DNA of 64,000 nucleotides from Nigrospora sphaerica (GCA_018287875.1 JAGVVL010000015.1:3286001-3350000), one strand, 5' to 3'. Positions 1 to 12,229 are shown, numbered from the stretch's first letter. Numbers and translations are program-made. The notes: a model not told the origin generated them from the sequence alone.

Positions 1-3000
1 GCGTTCTTAAGCTGGAGTTGTCGGCGGTTTTTATCATTCTGGGCGCGGTTCGGTGAACGCAGGCAATTTTCGTGTGGTAGCGTGACCCGTCACCCATCTT
101 CCTTTCTGTTTTCAGTTGGTAGTTCCCCTTTTCTCCGCTTCGTGAGTGAATCTTCCTGTTTTCTAGGCGACACCAAACCTCTAATCGAGAGTCCGCTCTC
201 ATGACTTGGCCCTTCTCTCGTGCCTACTTGCAAAGGCCTCGTTGGTCTATTGTTCATGGGTCAACGCCACAAAAGGCTGGGTAACCGATCCAGTGGCGCT
301 TACGATTATGTAAAAGAGTATAATGACAGAGGTCTATCCGATCACGCCGGCGCTCTGCCCTCACCGCGGTGAACCAGCCAATCGGGGCCCTGCGCACCCC
401 GTGTCACCCAACACCTCACGACCACGGGGGGTTGAGGCGTCTTACGCCACGTCCACCCACTCAGCTTCAAATCACGAAATGCCCGCGGGGGATAGCCACC
501 TACAAAGAAAAGAAATGGAGCGCGCGTTTCCCCGGCCACGACGGGGAGCCCGCCGCTTTGTGCGTTTGCACGAGACGAGCTCGTCGGTCCCCGCGCGCCC
601 TGCATCTTCTTCCTCTTCATCTTCTTTTGCTTCTCGTATCCTGTTGGAAACCCCCACCCGAAGACGGCGACGGCGACAACATGGGCGACCATCACCGCCA
701 CGGCGGACGCCGCCACTAGAAGAGGAAGCGCCGGCGCCGTCGCCACCCCCGGGAGTGAGAGAGACGAAACCGTCCTCTTCCCGTTTCTCAGCCCCCCGAT
801 TCAAGAAGCCGCTCGTCCGGGGAGAAGAAAGAAAAGAACCCGCTGACTCGGACCCCCCGCTGCGTATCTGCGGCCAGGCCGCTTCCGCACGGCGGCTGTC
901 AAGTATTCCACGAGGCGCGACCCTCGACGCCGCCGTACGTCCCTCTTCCCTCTTCCCCTCTCCCTGGCCTCGGGAATTGCCCTGGGTCCAAGACCGCATG
1001 GCGCTTTATGGCCTCGGAGGGCTGACGCGTTCCCCAAGGCCCATCCACCACGGCGCCTACGAAGAGGTCGACGACTATGGTCGGCCCTGGCCCCGCTACC
1101 ACGCCCACAACCCCGCGCAGGCCCGGCGCCGCTCCCACCACCACCACCAACGCCGGCGGGGGCGGGAGGAGAGACTTCTTTCTGTGCTTGCTGAAGAGGG
1201 CACGCCGTCCATATGTTAGGGAGATATGGGGGTTTTAACGTGTAGGGTGTAACTGGGTGATGAATTTCTCGGAATGGGTTTAATAAATGGAGGGGGTGAG
1301 GGCGGGTTCGTTGGGCTGGTAATCCGACTTTTCATTGGTAAAACACCTTCCATCCCCCCTTTATTTCCTTGTCTTTTCGACATTGGACCTTCTTTCGCTT
1401 TGAGTTCATCCCCAGGCTATTGCATCCCCATAGGCAGGTTGGTTTCGTGTCGTGGTGGTTTACTTTTGGTGGAGTCTCTCTGGATCAAGCAATATTCCGG
1501 GGCGTTGAGCACACAGTCTCGCGACGGTTGTCTTTTACGGCCTCCGGTTATATGCCGCAAGGCGTCTTGAGAAAGGGTTCTTATGGCATGAGCTCAATAT
1601 AAAGAGCATTAGGTACCCATCATGGTGTTACGGCCTGGCAGATTGGTCCCTGCAGGAGTAGCCCTTGTAGTGCAGAACTGGACAGAATGATCCAACAAGT
1701 GGATCATTCCCGAAGCTTTTGCTTTGTGCCTCAGCGGGCAGTTGGTCCAGACGCGCTGTAAAACATGGCTGGAGAAACCAAAGTGCGCAAATTATAAGGC
1801 CGCAGCGGTCTTTCAAAAAGAGACGACAAGAATTGCATGTGAGAAACTATTCGGGGTGGCCTTGGTGTGCTTTCAAGTGCTCGCGTCACTACTTCTCTCC
1901 CGGGGAGCCGGTGTGCTTTCCATGAATGTTTCCAAATCCATTAGTTGTCACACGTTTTAATTTAATCAGCACATCCCTTCTTTTGCCCGAGTAACACGGG
2001 TTCTCAAGTAATCGTCCGAAGCAAGCTATCTCCCCGTCTGCCTGATACAGTCAGCCCGGCCGCGCACCAGTGTTTCGCCGCCACGGTCCTAAGTGCTGGG
2101 TCTCCGCACGGCACCAGGTCCTGTTACTAAGGCGGCGCCAGCGAGGAGAAAACCATGGTTTCGGACACGGGGCGGATAAGCCTTAGCTGCAGGGGACTAG
2201 TAGAGGGCCTGCATCAGCTAAACCCCTCCCTCCTTTTCAGCCAAAACCTGGCGATTTCCGCAGCGAAGAAGGGAGAGAACCACCTATACAAAGGATAGCG
2301 ATGGACCTGCGGGATTGGCGCGTGCTTACGCAAAAAGGGGCCGGGGGTTACGTTACGGGCGCGTTCGGGCCGCTGCGGCCTTCGTTATTTCCCCTGAGTA
2401 ATCTGTTAAGGCGAAGCATGGGCAGGTAGGTAAGTATAGGGGCAGAGGGTACTATGATGTACTTCCTACAGATTGGAACCCTGCCTAATCCCATTTCGGT
2501 TTGTATTATCTGCTGAGAAGGAACTGATTTCAGTAAATTGCACGCATTACTTTCCGTCCAGTCACTCTTTTTTGTGCTTCTAGAAATACACCCCCCGCGG
2601 TCCGAAGCCTCGGGATGATCTGCACCAAGGTGTGGCATTGAGCATCGAGCCAGTCGTCCCGCCATCTCAGCAGGAAGAGCAGCCGCCGCAGAACCACTAA
2701 TGCAACCCAGCTGGAGGCTTCAAAAGACCTAGCGGAAGGGGAAAGCTGGACCGCCGAGCCGCCGGCTCGCTGCTGCCCCGAAAGATGACTATGTGCCCAA
2801 GTCGTACGTTTTCTGGTGACTATGGAACACTAAAACATGGAAATATAGCTCGCCTATTGTATGAAAGACGGCTCGGCTGCCCCTGTACTGGCCAGGTCAC
2901 GAGAAAGAGCCTCAAGCGTGTGGGTGGTGACGTTGAGCAGCCACATTCTTGTCAGGCAAGGAAAACTTAGACTGCGTGTATTCTATGGCAAACGGCTCCT

Positions 3001-3486
3001 TCTGATGCGGATTGCCATGGTCACTTAGGCCACCGCACTCATATTTCGGCCCACGAATCCAGGCTTCGGCCCTCGGGTTTAGCAAAGAGGCCAGCCGAAT
3101 CCATAGTGAGAAGCCATGATCTGGTAAGCAAATTGCCATCAATTCATCATGTCAGACAAGGCCTGAGTGGGTTGGGGCCTAGAATTAACACGGCGATGGA
3201 GGTCGAAGGCCGCAGCTTCCAGATGCTCATAAAATGCGAGCCTGCCTCTTAAGGTGTAGAGTACACATTTAAGCGCAAACGCTGGACCGGCTCCCCTCCG
3301 TGGTTCTTTTCCTTTACTATCGTTGTCTTCATTATTGATTTCTTTGGAACAACCAGTTGCTCCCAGCACTCATATTATTTTACTATAATTACATTCATGA
3401 TATCCGGCTCTCGAGTAGGCCTTTCACCCGCTCCTCCACGCGTGCTCGGATAGCTGCCCCTGTAGAATCACCTCGCGGCCTTGATT
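1..3486. other. Long stretch without a supportable gene
   Basis: I see no conserved domain, coherent exon chain or RNA gene. The longest ATG-started frame (323-1219, +) is an Arg/Pro/Ser-rich, low-complexity translation that overlaps equally long frames on the other strand. That is what GC-rich non-coding DNA gives. The last 500 bases lead into the peroxidase gene. Confidence 0.6.
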
Positions 3487-4670
3487 ATGCGGTCCTCTAC
3501 ATTGGTGGCCACGCTGGGCATGCTGAGCATTGCGGCTGCTTCGCCCAGTCTGGCAATGAGTTATAAGCAGGCCGATCCAGGGCGTGGAGGTACCAAAATC
3601 AGACCAGGACAGGGCGGCCGGATACCCCAGCCAGGGCAAGGCAATTCACCTCCCAGTAAAGGGCAAAATCCAACGCCTCCATCCAGCGTCCAAGAGTCTG
3701 GAGAGGCTCCCGGTTTTGGCGGGCTACATCCCCCTTCGACCTGCGCTTTGTGGAGCATAGTCGCGGCGGATCTGGTACAGAACGTCATCAGGGGCTCAGA
3801 CGGCAATCTAAGTGCGCAGGGTCGTGGCGCCATACGCCTCGTATTCCACGACTGCTTCCCTGGAGCCTGTGACGGGTCCATCATCCTGGCGGGCGAATGC
3901 GAGGGCCGACTCGAAAACCATCCGTTAACGGGCATCTGCGGTACATTGGGCAATATGGCGTCTCGGTACGGGGTGGGCACCGCCGATATCATACAGCTGG
4001 CTGGAGGCGAGTATTTCAGCGCTTGTACCCTTCTGCTTTTTACTCTTCTCGTCCAGGCCACCGCAAGCCGAGGGAGGTGATGGCTTCGGCAAGCTGACCC
4101 AGCACAGCGCTAGCGGTGAAAACATCTGGCGGGCCTGCCCTCGCGTTCAAGACGGGCAGGGCCGACTCCTTAACGGCCAACCCAACGAACCAGTTGCCCG
4201 GGCGCAACGATCCGGCGCAGACGCAGGTGGCCGCCTTCCAGGCCAAGGGTTTCACGGCCGCCGAGCTCGTGGTGCTCGTCGGGGCGCACTCGGTTGGGCG
4301 ATCCGGGCCCGCGGGCGTGCCCCTGGACAGAACGCCCAACTGGTTCGACAACGTCTACTATAACGACACGGCGGCGGGCTTCTCGGCGGCGAGCCTCAAT
4401 AGCGACCTGTCCCTGGCTCGGAGCCCGTCGACGAGCCCGTTGTGGCGCGCCTATGGGAGCAACGGAAGTGAATGGCGCATGGCGTTCAAGGCCGCGTAAG
4501 TGTCCTTCCCGCCTAATACCCACCTGAAACTGGACCGCGGTGGGGGAATACAGACCACGAACGCTGACTTGTACCTCGCGCTGGGCAGGATGGCGAAGTT
4601 GAGTCTCATGGGAATCAAAGGTTCCAGCCTGGAAGACTGCTCTAGCGTTGTCACCAGTGACTTCCGTTGA
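3487..4670 (+). CDS. Secreted class II haem peroxidase (ligninase-like)
   Basis: Predicted secreted fungal class II peroxidase using H2O2 to oxidise phenolic or other substrates. Exons 3487-4006, 4108-4495 and 4589-4670 give 329 aa. An N-terminal signal peptide (about residues 1-23) is followed by a Gly/Pro/Gln-rich linker (about 30-75) that is not part of the usual fold. The distal haem motif IRLVFHDCF has Arg117 and His121; the proximal helix motif LVGAHSVGR has His234. The C-terminus carries DCSSV as in ascomycete members. Intron 1 has a GC donor (GGAG followed by GCGAGT), a CTGAC branch and a CACAG acceptor; only this junction restores the family sequence QLAGALAVK. Intron 2 is ordinary GTAAGT-CAG. 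The cysteine common just after this junction in relatives is absent (TSGGP). Mn-binding or surface-Trp residues were not assessed, so substrate class is open. Confidence 0.85.
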
Positions 4671-7396
4671 ATACCCCTTCTTCTACCGGAACGAGGGCCA
4701 GTCTCGGGCTAATAGAACGGAGGCTGCAAAGCGGCAGCGAAATGTCATGTTCGGTGTACCGACTTACAGGTGAAGGCCTGCAATGAGTAGGGACAAGTCC
4801 AGTGGTCGAGCTCACTGCTGACCCATGTGGCGCAGGGTTAGAAGCAAGTTAGTAACCGAAAAGGGGAAGAAGAGAAGGAATAAGGTCCACAATGTCAACT
4901 TCGGCGCACCGCTATAGAAAAGAAAATACTATTATGGAACTCGGACGATATTCTCTCGCGCAATGCAATGTTGAAAAGCACACGAGTCAAAAAGCATCGA
5001 CAACAGCTGCTCACTGCACATTGCGGATGTGCAAGTAGTCAAGGTGTGGAACGGCCTGTCCAATGAATCGGCCTGGTTGTTTCCCTGCATGCGGCTGGCG
5101 GGGTGCGGAAGGGATGGATCCATTGGAAACTTATCGTAGACACCCGGAGGCCTAGGCTCTTATCCATGTATGGGGGTTATGGAACATGCACATGGGAAAG
5201 TTTATATGGGTATGAGCTGAAGTGGGAGCACCGACTGTATTGGGACGAAGCGGAGGAGGAGGCTGGATGATAGGTGGGCATCAATTGTGACGGGTCGATG
5301 AGCTTGGCCGTGGATTCATTGGCAGTGACCCCATGATGGGGTGTTGTCGTGAGAGGGGGGTACTTATACTTGCGGTACCTCTGGCGTGTATGACCCGTAC
5401 ACGGAGGGCCAGGCTGGATGGGTGCAAACCATTAATTGAGTTCGGACAGGTACCTACATCTTCCTGAGTGGCCACATCGCGCCCCCCCGCGAGAGATTCG
5501 TCCCGTCCCATGTAAGGATCGAGCCAGCCACAGACCATGGATGTCCATTTGCCAGTATGTCAAACGGGTTGGCTTCCGTCCCGTCCGCTCCCGCTGGGCA
5601 TCGACACGGCGGCGGCGTCTCTCGCGCTCATGCCCGCAAACGACCGGAACATCCATGAATAAAAAGTACACCGTTGTTCTAATGTTTAGGTTGGAGAAGC
5701 TCCATCCATCGGCGAGCAGTCCAGGCCCAGCAGCCAATAGCAGGACTCGACTGCGGCAGCTGCGACTCCACCCCTCTTGCAGGTCGCTCCAGGTACAAAA
5801 AGGGCCCCGCGCCGCCTTCCCAGCTCTTGCCCGCCCGCTGATGGTCTGGGGGGACAAGCCCATACTCGTTATTGCTTCTTTCGGTATCAACGCTCTGCCC
5901 TGCTTGCGGAATCGGCCCTTTGCGCTTTGCCTGCCACCATCTCCGGTTTCATGCGGCATTCCGCTCACCCACCGCAGCCTAGGTCCGATTGACTAGAGAC
6001 TTTCAATTAACATCCCGCTCCAAGCTGCGACTCTGCGCCTGTGCCCTTTGCCGTCCTAGACGTTACGCCCTCGGCTGCAACCAACGATACGTTAGCCGCG
6101 AGAACAGGCAAAGCAAGACGCACACACGCGCACGCACACACACATACACAAACACACGCACGCGCACATATACACACACCACCCTATAACCATACATATA
6201 CACTGGAAACACTGCGACGCGTCTTTTGGCACTTATCCGGACGAACCCTCGCCGGCCCGTTTCTTTGTGTCGCATCCCGCCACGCATCACACAAGCTTAT
6301 CCCGCCCGGCCACGCTTCCACCGGCCCGTCCTCCGTACAAGGTTGTCTACCTATGCCCCGTTACCTGCAGCTCCAGCTCCATCTGTGCCTCTTTCCCTCT
6401 CGCTAGAGCCTATCCCAGCACAGGGAGGGGCGTCCTGGTCGTTGATATCTTCCCCTGCCGTGTGCTGCAACGGGTAAAGAAGCTCTGACCTTTTCGCACG
6501 CTCAGCTGGGTCTAGAACTCGCAAGACGTCACCAGCCAAGCCCGGCTCGTCGGTAGTTGCCCCAACTCCCTTGCCGCATCCGGACACACCCACTCTTGGC
6601 TGCCTCGACGACCTGTATCCCACACCGCTTGCCCTACCCGGCCACGCCACGGCAGGCTAGGGCCTATTTGCCATACACATACCCTCCTGTGTCTCCAGCG
6701 CCGCCTGCCCGAGTACAAGTAGCACCTCGTTGTTCCCTTCTGACCCAACCGGGGCGCGCGCGCGCGAACGACGAAGCCCTCGCCAACCGCACGCGTTTCT
6801 CCACGCGTTCCTCCACGTGCTCCCTCCAACGAAGGCCCCCAAACCCATCCATTCCGCGCCCCACGGCCCGCCGGCTGCATCGCCGCCCCTCGCCCCGACT
6901 GCTTGCAAGGCCACGCTTGTCCTTGGAGCTCGACACTGCGGCGCGTGGCGAACTTGATGCGATGGGATGCGTGCGCTCGACTAAGGTCCCGACACGCGAA
7001 CTGCCCAGACCACCGACCTCCATATAGACGGCCCCGTAGTAAGTTGGAGACCCCCCCTAAGCCTCCCCAAGCCCTGGTTCGCCCTCGCGCCCACGCCCAC
7101 GCGCATGCCCACGCGCATCCCCTCGTCGTCGGCCCGAGACCATTTTCGGGCCCGGCCTGCGCCGATCCACCGTGCCACAGCTGCTGGGCTCGCGACCCGA
7201 CTCGCGGTGCCCCGTATGTAGCCGGGCAACCGGCAAGGGGCTTCGCAGCCCGGGAGCACGCGTCTTCTCATTACCAAGCTGCTTGGTCGTGGGCTGCCGA
7301 TACGCTGCTGACCATCGGTAACAGGCCCTAATCCCACGGCACGCGCATGAACGTTGTGCCCCCGGACGTACAGAATCCGAGCTTGACTCGCCCCAG
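4671..7396. other. Intergenic region between peroxidase and FCP1
   Basis: No gene is supportable. Frames here (for example 5436-5996 +) are low-complexity and match no family I recognise. The distal part, about 6250-7396, is C-rich and presumably holds the FCP1 promoter and 5' leader. It also contains the CA-rich tract listed separately. Confidence 0.55.
6117..6182. repeat. CA-rich microsatellite
   Basis: An impure run of CA/CG dinucleotides interrupted by TA and AA steps. It lies upstream of FCP1 and is not part of a coding exon. Confidence 0.85.
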
Positions 7397-9853
7397 ATGG
7401 CCGTTAAAAGTTTCCGGGCGGGTGACCGCCTGCAATACCCCATCACCATCTCCCGCTTCCTTAAGAACAAGGGCGACGAGGTGAAGAAAGGCGAGGCCAT
7501 CTTGCAGTACACCTACAAGTTCAAGCGCACCATTGGCGACCCCGACCTGGGCGAAGAACGCGAGGTCCAAGAAACGGGGTATGCCGACTGGGACTGTCCG
7601 GCTGAAGGTACCATTAGCAAATGGCTGATCAAGCAGGGCGATGTGCTCCTCAAGAGCCAGCTGCTGGTAGCGATTGACGAGCCCTGCCCCCACGACCAGC
7701 AGTATGCCGGCTTGTGCACACGCTGTGGAAAGGACATGAAGGAGGTCAGTTGGGCCTCGGAGTCCGTCGACACCGATCGCGCCACCATTTCCATGGTCCA
7801 CGACAACGTGGCTTTGACCGTCAGCGCGCAGGAGGCCCGCCGCGCCGAGATCAACCTGCAGTCGCGCTTGCTCGAGCAGCGTAAGCTGAGTCTGGTGGTG
7901 GATCTGGACCAGACCATTATCCACGCCTGCATAGAACCGACCATCGGCGAATGGCAGCGCGACCCGACAAATCCCAACTACGAAGCTGTCAAGGATGTGC
8001 GCAGCTTCCAGCTGGACGACGGCCCTCGCGGCATCACCAGCGGCTGCTGGTACTATATCAAGCTGCGACCCGGCCTCGCCGGCTTCTTGGAGCGCATGTC
8101 GGAGCTGTTCGAGATGCACGTCTACACCATGGGCACCCGCGCCTACGCCGAGCAAATCGCCAACATCGTAGACCCGGACAAGAAGCTCTTCGGCCACCGC
8201 ATCATCAGCCGTGACGAGAACGGCAGCCTGTCGGCCAAGAGTCTGCAGCGCCTATTCCCCGTCAGCACCAACATGGTTGTGGTGATTGACGACCGGGCCG
8301 ACGTGTGGCCCAAGAACCGGCCCAACCTGATCAAGGTTACGCCGTACGACTTCTTCAAGGGCATTGGCGACATCAACTCCAGCTTCCTGCCGAAGCGAGA
8401 GGACATGCTGGACGCGGCAGCCCCCGCCCCGCCAATCCCCATGGAGACCCAGAACGGCGACGCTTCGAGCAGCCCCACTGGGCCGGGCAAGACCAACATC
8501 CTACCCATACACGAAAAGGCCGTGGCGGACAACGGCGAAAGCGGTACCCTCATGCAGTTGCAGGCTGAAGAGCAAGAAAAGGCGCTCGAGAAGCAGCTGA
8601 CAGACCGACCCCTGCTTCACATGCAGGAGGAGCTCGACAAGGAGGACTCGGATGCGGCTTCGTCGTCCTCGGAAGAGAGCCCTGCCCCCAGCGACACCCC
8701 CGAACAGCAGAACGGCCATTCGCCCAGCCCAACGGCGAACCGACACAACCTGTTGCGCGACGACGACCGCGAGCTTGAATTCGTCGAGAAACATCTGACG
8801 GCGCTGCACAAGCAGTACTACGAACAGTACGAAGCCCGCATGGCGTCGCGGCATCGCTTGAGCGTCTCCAACGACACCATCCCGGACGCCGGCGCCGTTC
8901 TCGAATGGTTGAAAGGCCGGGTGCTACGCGGCTGCTCCATCGTCCTGACAGGCATCGTCCCGCAGGGCGTCGAGGTCAGGGACTCGGAAATCGGGCAGCA
9001 GATTCTGAGTTTTGGCGGCGACCTTATGAAAAAGCCCACGAGCAAAACGACGCATCTGGTGGTAAGCAGCGCACGGCCGCGTACCGACAAGGTGCGCAAG
9101 GCAGCCCGGATGCCCAACATCAAGATCGTCAACCAGAACTGGCTGGCCACATGTTTGACGCAGTGGAAACAAGTGGACGAGACTCCATTCCTGTTAGACA
9201 TCAACCCGCGCGACCGGGTAGGCCGCCCTACCGTGGACGGGGACGGGGACGAGGAGATGGCAGACAAAAGCGCCAGCCCCCTGCGAATCACCATTGTGCA
9301 GCCCAACCGACCCACCGGCGAAGGCGAGCCGCGGGAGGACGAGTCGGTCGCCGGCGGCTCGGAGAGCGACGACGAGGACGAGGATGAAGAGGGGCGCGTC
9401 GAAGACACCGACGGCGTGATGCCCACGGAGCCCGCAAGCCCGGTGGACGACCTCAAAAGGATGGACTGGGACGATGTCGAGGACGAGCTTGCCGAGTTCA
9501 TGGGCTCGGAACTCGACTCGGAGTCCGAAGTCGACTCGGAGTTCAATACGGACCACGAGACAGACACGGACACAGAGAGCACGCGACCCAGCCGCAAAAG
9601 AAAAATGGACGATGACGAGGGCACCGACAACGACGAAAGTGCCGAAGACGGTACTGGCAGCGCTCTTGCTAAGAAGCAGAAGCTGGCCAAGGAGCGGACC
9701 ACGGGACTGCGAAACGTTAAGAACGCGGCGGATGTGGGTGGAAGCGAGGGTAGCGGGCTGCCGACGCCGGCCATTACAGGCGACGAGGAGCAGGGCGAAG
9801 AGGATTTTGATGATTTGGAGGCGGCTTTGGAGGCCGAGTTTGAGGCCGGCTAA
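7397..9853 (+). CDS. fcp1: RNA polymerase II CTD phosphatase Fcp1
   Basis: Nuclear Ser/Thr phosphatase that removes phosphates from the heptad-repeat tail of RNA polymerase II and recycles the enzyme. A single 818-aa exon begins at an ATG just downstream of a C-rich leader. The N-terminal ~115 residues are the biotinyl/lipoyl-like domain seen in Fcp1 (YADWDCPAEGTISKW), followed by a CxxC pair. The FCPH catalytic domain starts with the DxDxT signature VVDLDQT (Asp169 nucleophile, Asp171) and has the second acidic motif VVIDDRADVWP near residue 298. A BRCT domain spans about residues 505-600 (GCSIVLTGIV ... NQNWLATCLTQW). The C-terminus is very acidic (Asp/Glu/Ser), with a basic KRK patch and a final acidic DFDDLEAALEAEFE motif, as expected for TFIIF (Rap74) binding. 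Length and domain order match fungal Fcp1. Confidence 0.96.
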   Translation: MAVKSFRAGDRLQYPITISRFLKNKGDEVKKGEAILQYTYKFKRTIGDPDLGEEREVQETGYADWDCPAEGTISKWLIKQGDVLLKSQLLVAIDEPCPHDQQYAGLCTRCGKDMKEVSWASESVDTDRATISMVHDNVALTVSAQEARRAEINLQSRLLEQRKLSLVVDLDQTIIHACIEPTIGEWQRDPTNPNYEAVKDVRSFQLDDGPRGITSGCWYYIKLRPGLAGFLERMSELFEMHVYTMGTRAYAEQIANIVDPDKKLFGHRIISRDENGSLSAKSLQRLFPVSTNMVVVIDDRADVWPKNRPNLIKVTPYDFFKGIGDINSSFLPKREDMLDAAAPAPPIPMETQNGDASSSPTGPGKTNILPIHEKAVADNGESGTLMQLQAEEQEKALEKQLTDRPLLHMQEELDKEDSDAASSSSEESPAPSDTPEQQNGHSPSPTANRHNLLRDDDRELEFVEKHLTALHKQYYEQYEARMASRHRLSVSNDTIPDAGAVLEWLKGRVLRGCSIVLTGIVPQGVEVRDSEIGQQILSFGGDLMKKPTSKTTHLVVSSARPRTDKVRKAARMPNIKIVNQNWLATCLTQWKQVDETPFLLDINPRDRVGRPTVDGDGDEEMADKSASPLRITIVQPNRPTGEGEPREDESVAGGSESDDEDEDEEGRVEDTDGVMPTEPASPVDDLKRMDWDDVEDELAEFMGSELDSESEVDSEFNTDHETDTDTESTRPSRKRKMDDDEGTDNDESAEDGTGSALAKKQKLAKERTTGLRNVKNAADVGGSEGSGLPTPAITGDEEQGEEDFDDLEAALEAEFEAG

Positions 9854-10338
9854 AGAGTATAACCCCTCTAAGGATGTGTATAGCCCATGTTTGGAAGTAG
9901 TTCTAGTCCAGCGACCCGCAGTGGACTCTGCTTGCTAAGTTCCGGAGTTGGGGAGAGGGGGGGCCTTGCATAGCGCTGTTTGTATACAACTCGAATTCGT
10001 CGGCTCACCATGACGCGGTCCTCTTCCTGTCGGTCAGGTCCGCGAATGTGCAAAAGTGCAAAAGCGCGCGACAAGTACTTTCCCCGTTTCACTGACTCGG
10101 TCGGTGTCTCGGTCCAGGCGACCGACGAGCCATGTCGGGCGGTTGGGAGGTGCACGCTCGGGGGTGCACGTGATCTGGACTTATGTAAGCAATTCAAGCT
10201 CCGCCTGCGAAGCCGACGGGCGCGGAGCTTCAGCACCACAAACGACGCTTGGTCTCGAAGAGCTACCAACGCCCCCAATTTCCACCCCGACGACAACCCG
10301 AACTCGACCTTTTCCGACCCGCAGGGCAATCCGAAATC
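9854..10338. other. Intergenic, FCP1 to NDUFA13 homologue
   Basis: 485 bases holding the FCP1 3' region and the promoter of the next gene. No other gene is seen. Confidence 0.7.
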
Positions 10339-11471
10339 ATGCCTCAGGATATGCCCCCCGTTGGGGGCTACGGCCCGGTGCAGTACAAGGTGGGTTTTCG
10401 CCCTTTCCTCGGTCTCGGTGGGTGGTGTCGGTGCTGGTGACGGGCGGAAGCCGCCGCTGCAATTGCCGTCCTCCCCCCACCACCCGTGCGACATTGGCGG
10501 ATGGGGGAAACACTGGAAAAGCTCGGTACCAATTTCATCATACGGAACCATGGGCAGGCGAGAGGAGAGGGCCTGGTCGACCCTGTAGCGCCACGGGCGA
10601 CGCCGACACCGCCGACGACGACCCGGGCCGGACTATGACGCGGTCCCCATGGCGCACGCCCATGCATGCGCGATCAATGGAGGCAGGGATTCGCCGGTGG
10701 TTGGCAGGTAGAGGCGGCGCTCCGTCCAATGCCGTCTCGAAACGAATCCGGCCACGAACGTCATCGAGCAACCGACCGGACATTTTGGGGGGGGGGGGGC
10801 ATCGAGGCGTGGAGGGGAGCTTGCAGCAAGCACACCCATGCGCGACGGCACACACCCACACACAAGAGAGAGGGAGATAGAGAGAGAGACAATTGGGGAC
10901 ACATGCCACGGAGAAACGAGACTGACTCTTCTTCCTCCGCACAGCGTAACCTGCCGGCCCCCGGCTTCCGGCCGGCCACGCTCGTGCTCGGCATGAGCGC
11001 CATCATGGCGTGGGGCTTTTACAAGCTGGGCCAGGGCATCCGGGAGCAAAAGTACGGCACCCCTGCCCCCCTTTCCCTCTCTTGTCTCCCACGAGTCAAG
11101 CAGAAGGAGACGAAGAAGAACGGCAAAAGGGAAAACAAAAACGCTAACCTTTTTTCTTCTTCAATTCCAGTGAGCTCGGCCGCGAGAAGATGTGGTCCCG
11201 CATCCACCTGATCCCTCTCCTGCAGGCCGAGGAGGACCGCGACCTCGTGCGCCGTCACCTCGCCGACCAGGAGCGCGAGAAGAAGCTTCTAGGCGACAAC
11301 TTCAAGGTCTACAACAGCGACCGGTGCGTTCTTTTCTGCTCCTTCTTTCCCCTTCTCTTACCGCCCCCCGTGCACAAAGGGGCGGAAACGGTTAACCGAC
11401 TGACGCGATGATTACCTTGCAGGTTTGTGAGACCGACGTACGCCGTTACGCCCTCCAACACCACCAAATAG
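10339..11471 (+). CDS. NDUFA13: Complex I subunit NDUFA13 / GRIM-19 homologue
   Basis: Single-span accessory subunit of mitochondrial NADH:ubiquinone oxidoreductase, in the inner membrane. Exons 10339-10389, 10945-11051, 11171-11323 and 11423-11471 give 119 aa, the size of fungal homologues. The start MPQDMPPVGGYGPVQYKRN is the diagnostic family opening. A membrane segment follows (ATLVLGMSAIMAWGFYKLG), then REQNELGREKMWSRIHLIPL, where the intron 2 junction creates the conserved Asn. A charged helix (EEDRDLVRRHLADQEREKKLL) follows. Intron 1 is unusually long (555 nt) and contains a 13-base G run and CA/GA-rich stretches. Introns 2 and 3 are 119 and 99 nt. It is the first of three complex I-related genes on this strand within 8 kb. 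Confidence 0.95.
10787..10799. repeat. Poly-G run in intron 1 of NDUFA13 homologue
   Basis: Thirteen consecutive G residues, followed within about 90 bases by CA- and GA-rich stretches, all inside the 555-nt first intron. Run length could be affected by sequencing error. Confidence 0.8.
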
Positions 11472-12229
11472 AAACCGCCCCCGGAGCTGCTACAGCTTGC
11501 TGTGGCGTGGTCCAAAGAGGAGAAAGGGAGAGCGTCGATGGGGTGGGAGATCGGAGAATCAAGACGACCCGCGTCGTTCCCGGAAAAGGGAGAGAGAAAG
11601 ATTTCGAGAAGGGCGCACCCCCAGAAGGCCGGAAACGGCCCGCCCCATCGAGGCTTGTGTGTACATACATGACCAAGGAACCCAATACGAGCGGGCTCCT
11701 TTTTGCGAGGCGCACGAAGCTGTGTCCTGTTTTTTATATTGGCTTGGCGACGGGAATATGCGGCGTGGCTAGTCTTCTCGGCCTTTGCTCCCGGGATCCC
11801 GTTCACGCTGTATCATGGCCCAGCCAGCATTATCGTCTCCTCTGGTCCCACCGCCGTCTAACGATCAGCCACCTATGCCCTCGGGAAATGAACGAGGCCT
11901 GGAGTCGTGGGTTTTGCGGGTTGGTGGGAGGAAGAAGGTATGTTTGCGTGCTTACGAGTGCGCGCGAGCCGGCCACGTTTGTGGGCCTCAAGCGAAACGA
12001 GTCGAGCCGGACGTGCACCGAGTTTTCCATATCGATGGCGAACAGAGCCGAACCTGCCATGCCGGTATTCCAAACTAGCCAAAGAAAGGAAGCAAGGCAA
12101 GTAGCCCGTGTATCCCTTACGTCGTGTCTCGGGGGAAATCTATCGAGTCTACAGTCCGAACGCGCCGCGATGCCGCACCGCCCGCCCCGCGGCGGCAAAA
12201 GGGGCCGGGTCCCCGTCCCTCGAGCCGGC
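11472..12229. other. Convergent 3' intergenic region
   Basis: About 760 bases between the 3' ends of the NDUFA13 homologue (+) and the glycine-rich protein gene (-). The frames here are shadows or short and show no recognisable domain. Confidence 0.6.

Noticed and set aside
323..1219. 298-aa ATG-started frame on the + strand
   Set aside because: Arg/Pro/Ser-rich low complexity, overlapped by several equally long frames on the - strand, no domain or exon partner; behaves like GC-rich non-coding sequence.
6117..6182. Telomere-like repeat
   Set aside because: The run is CA/CG dinucleotide, not TTAGGG, and lies between two ordinary genes.
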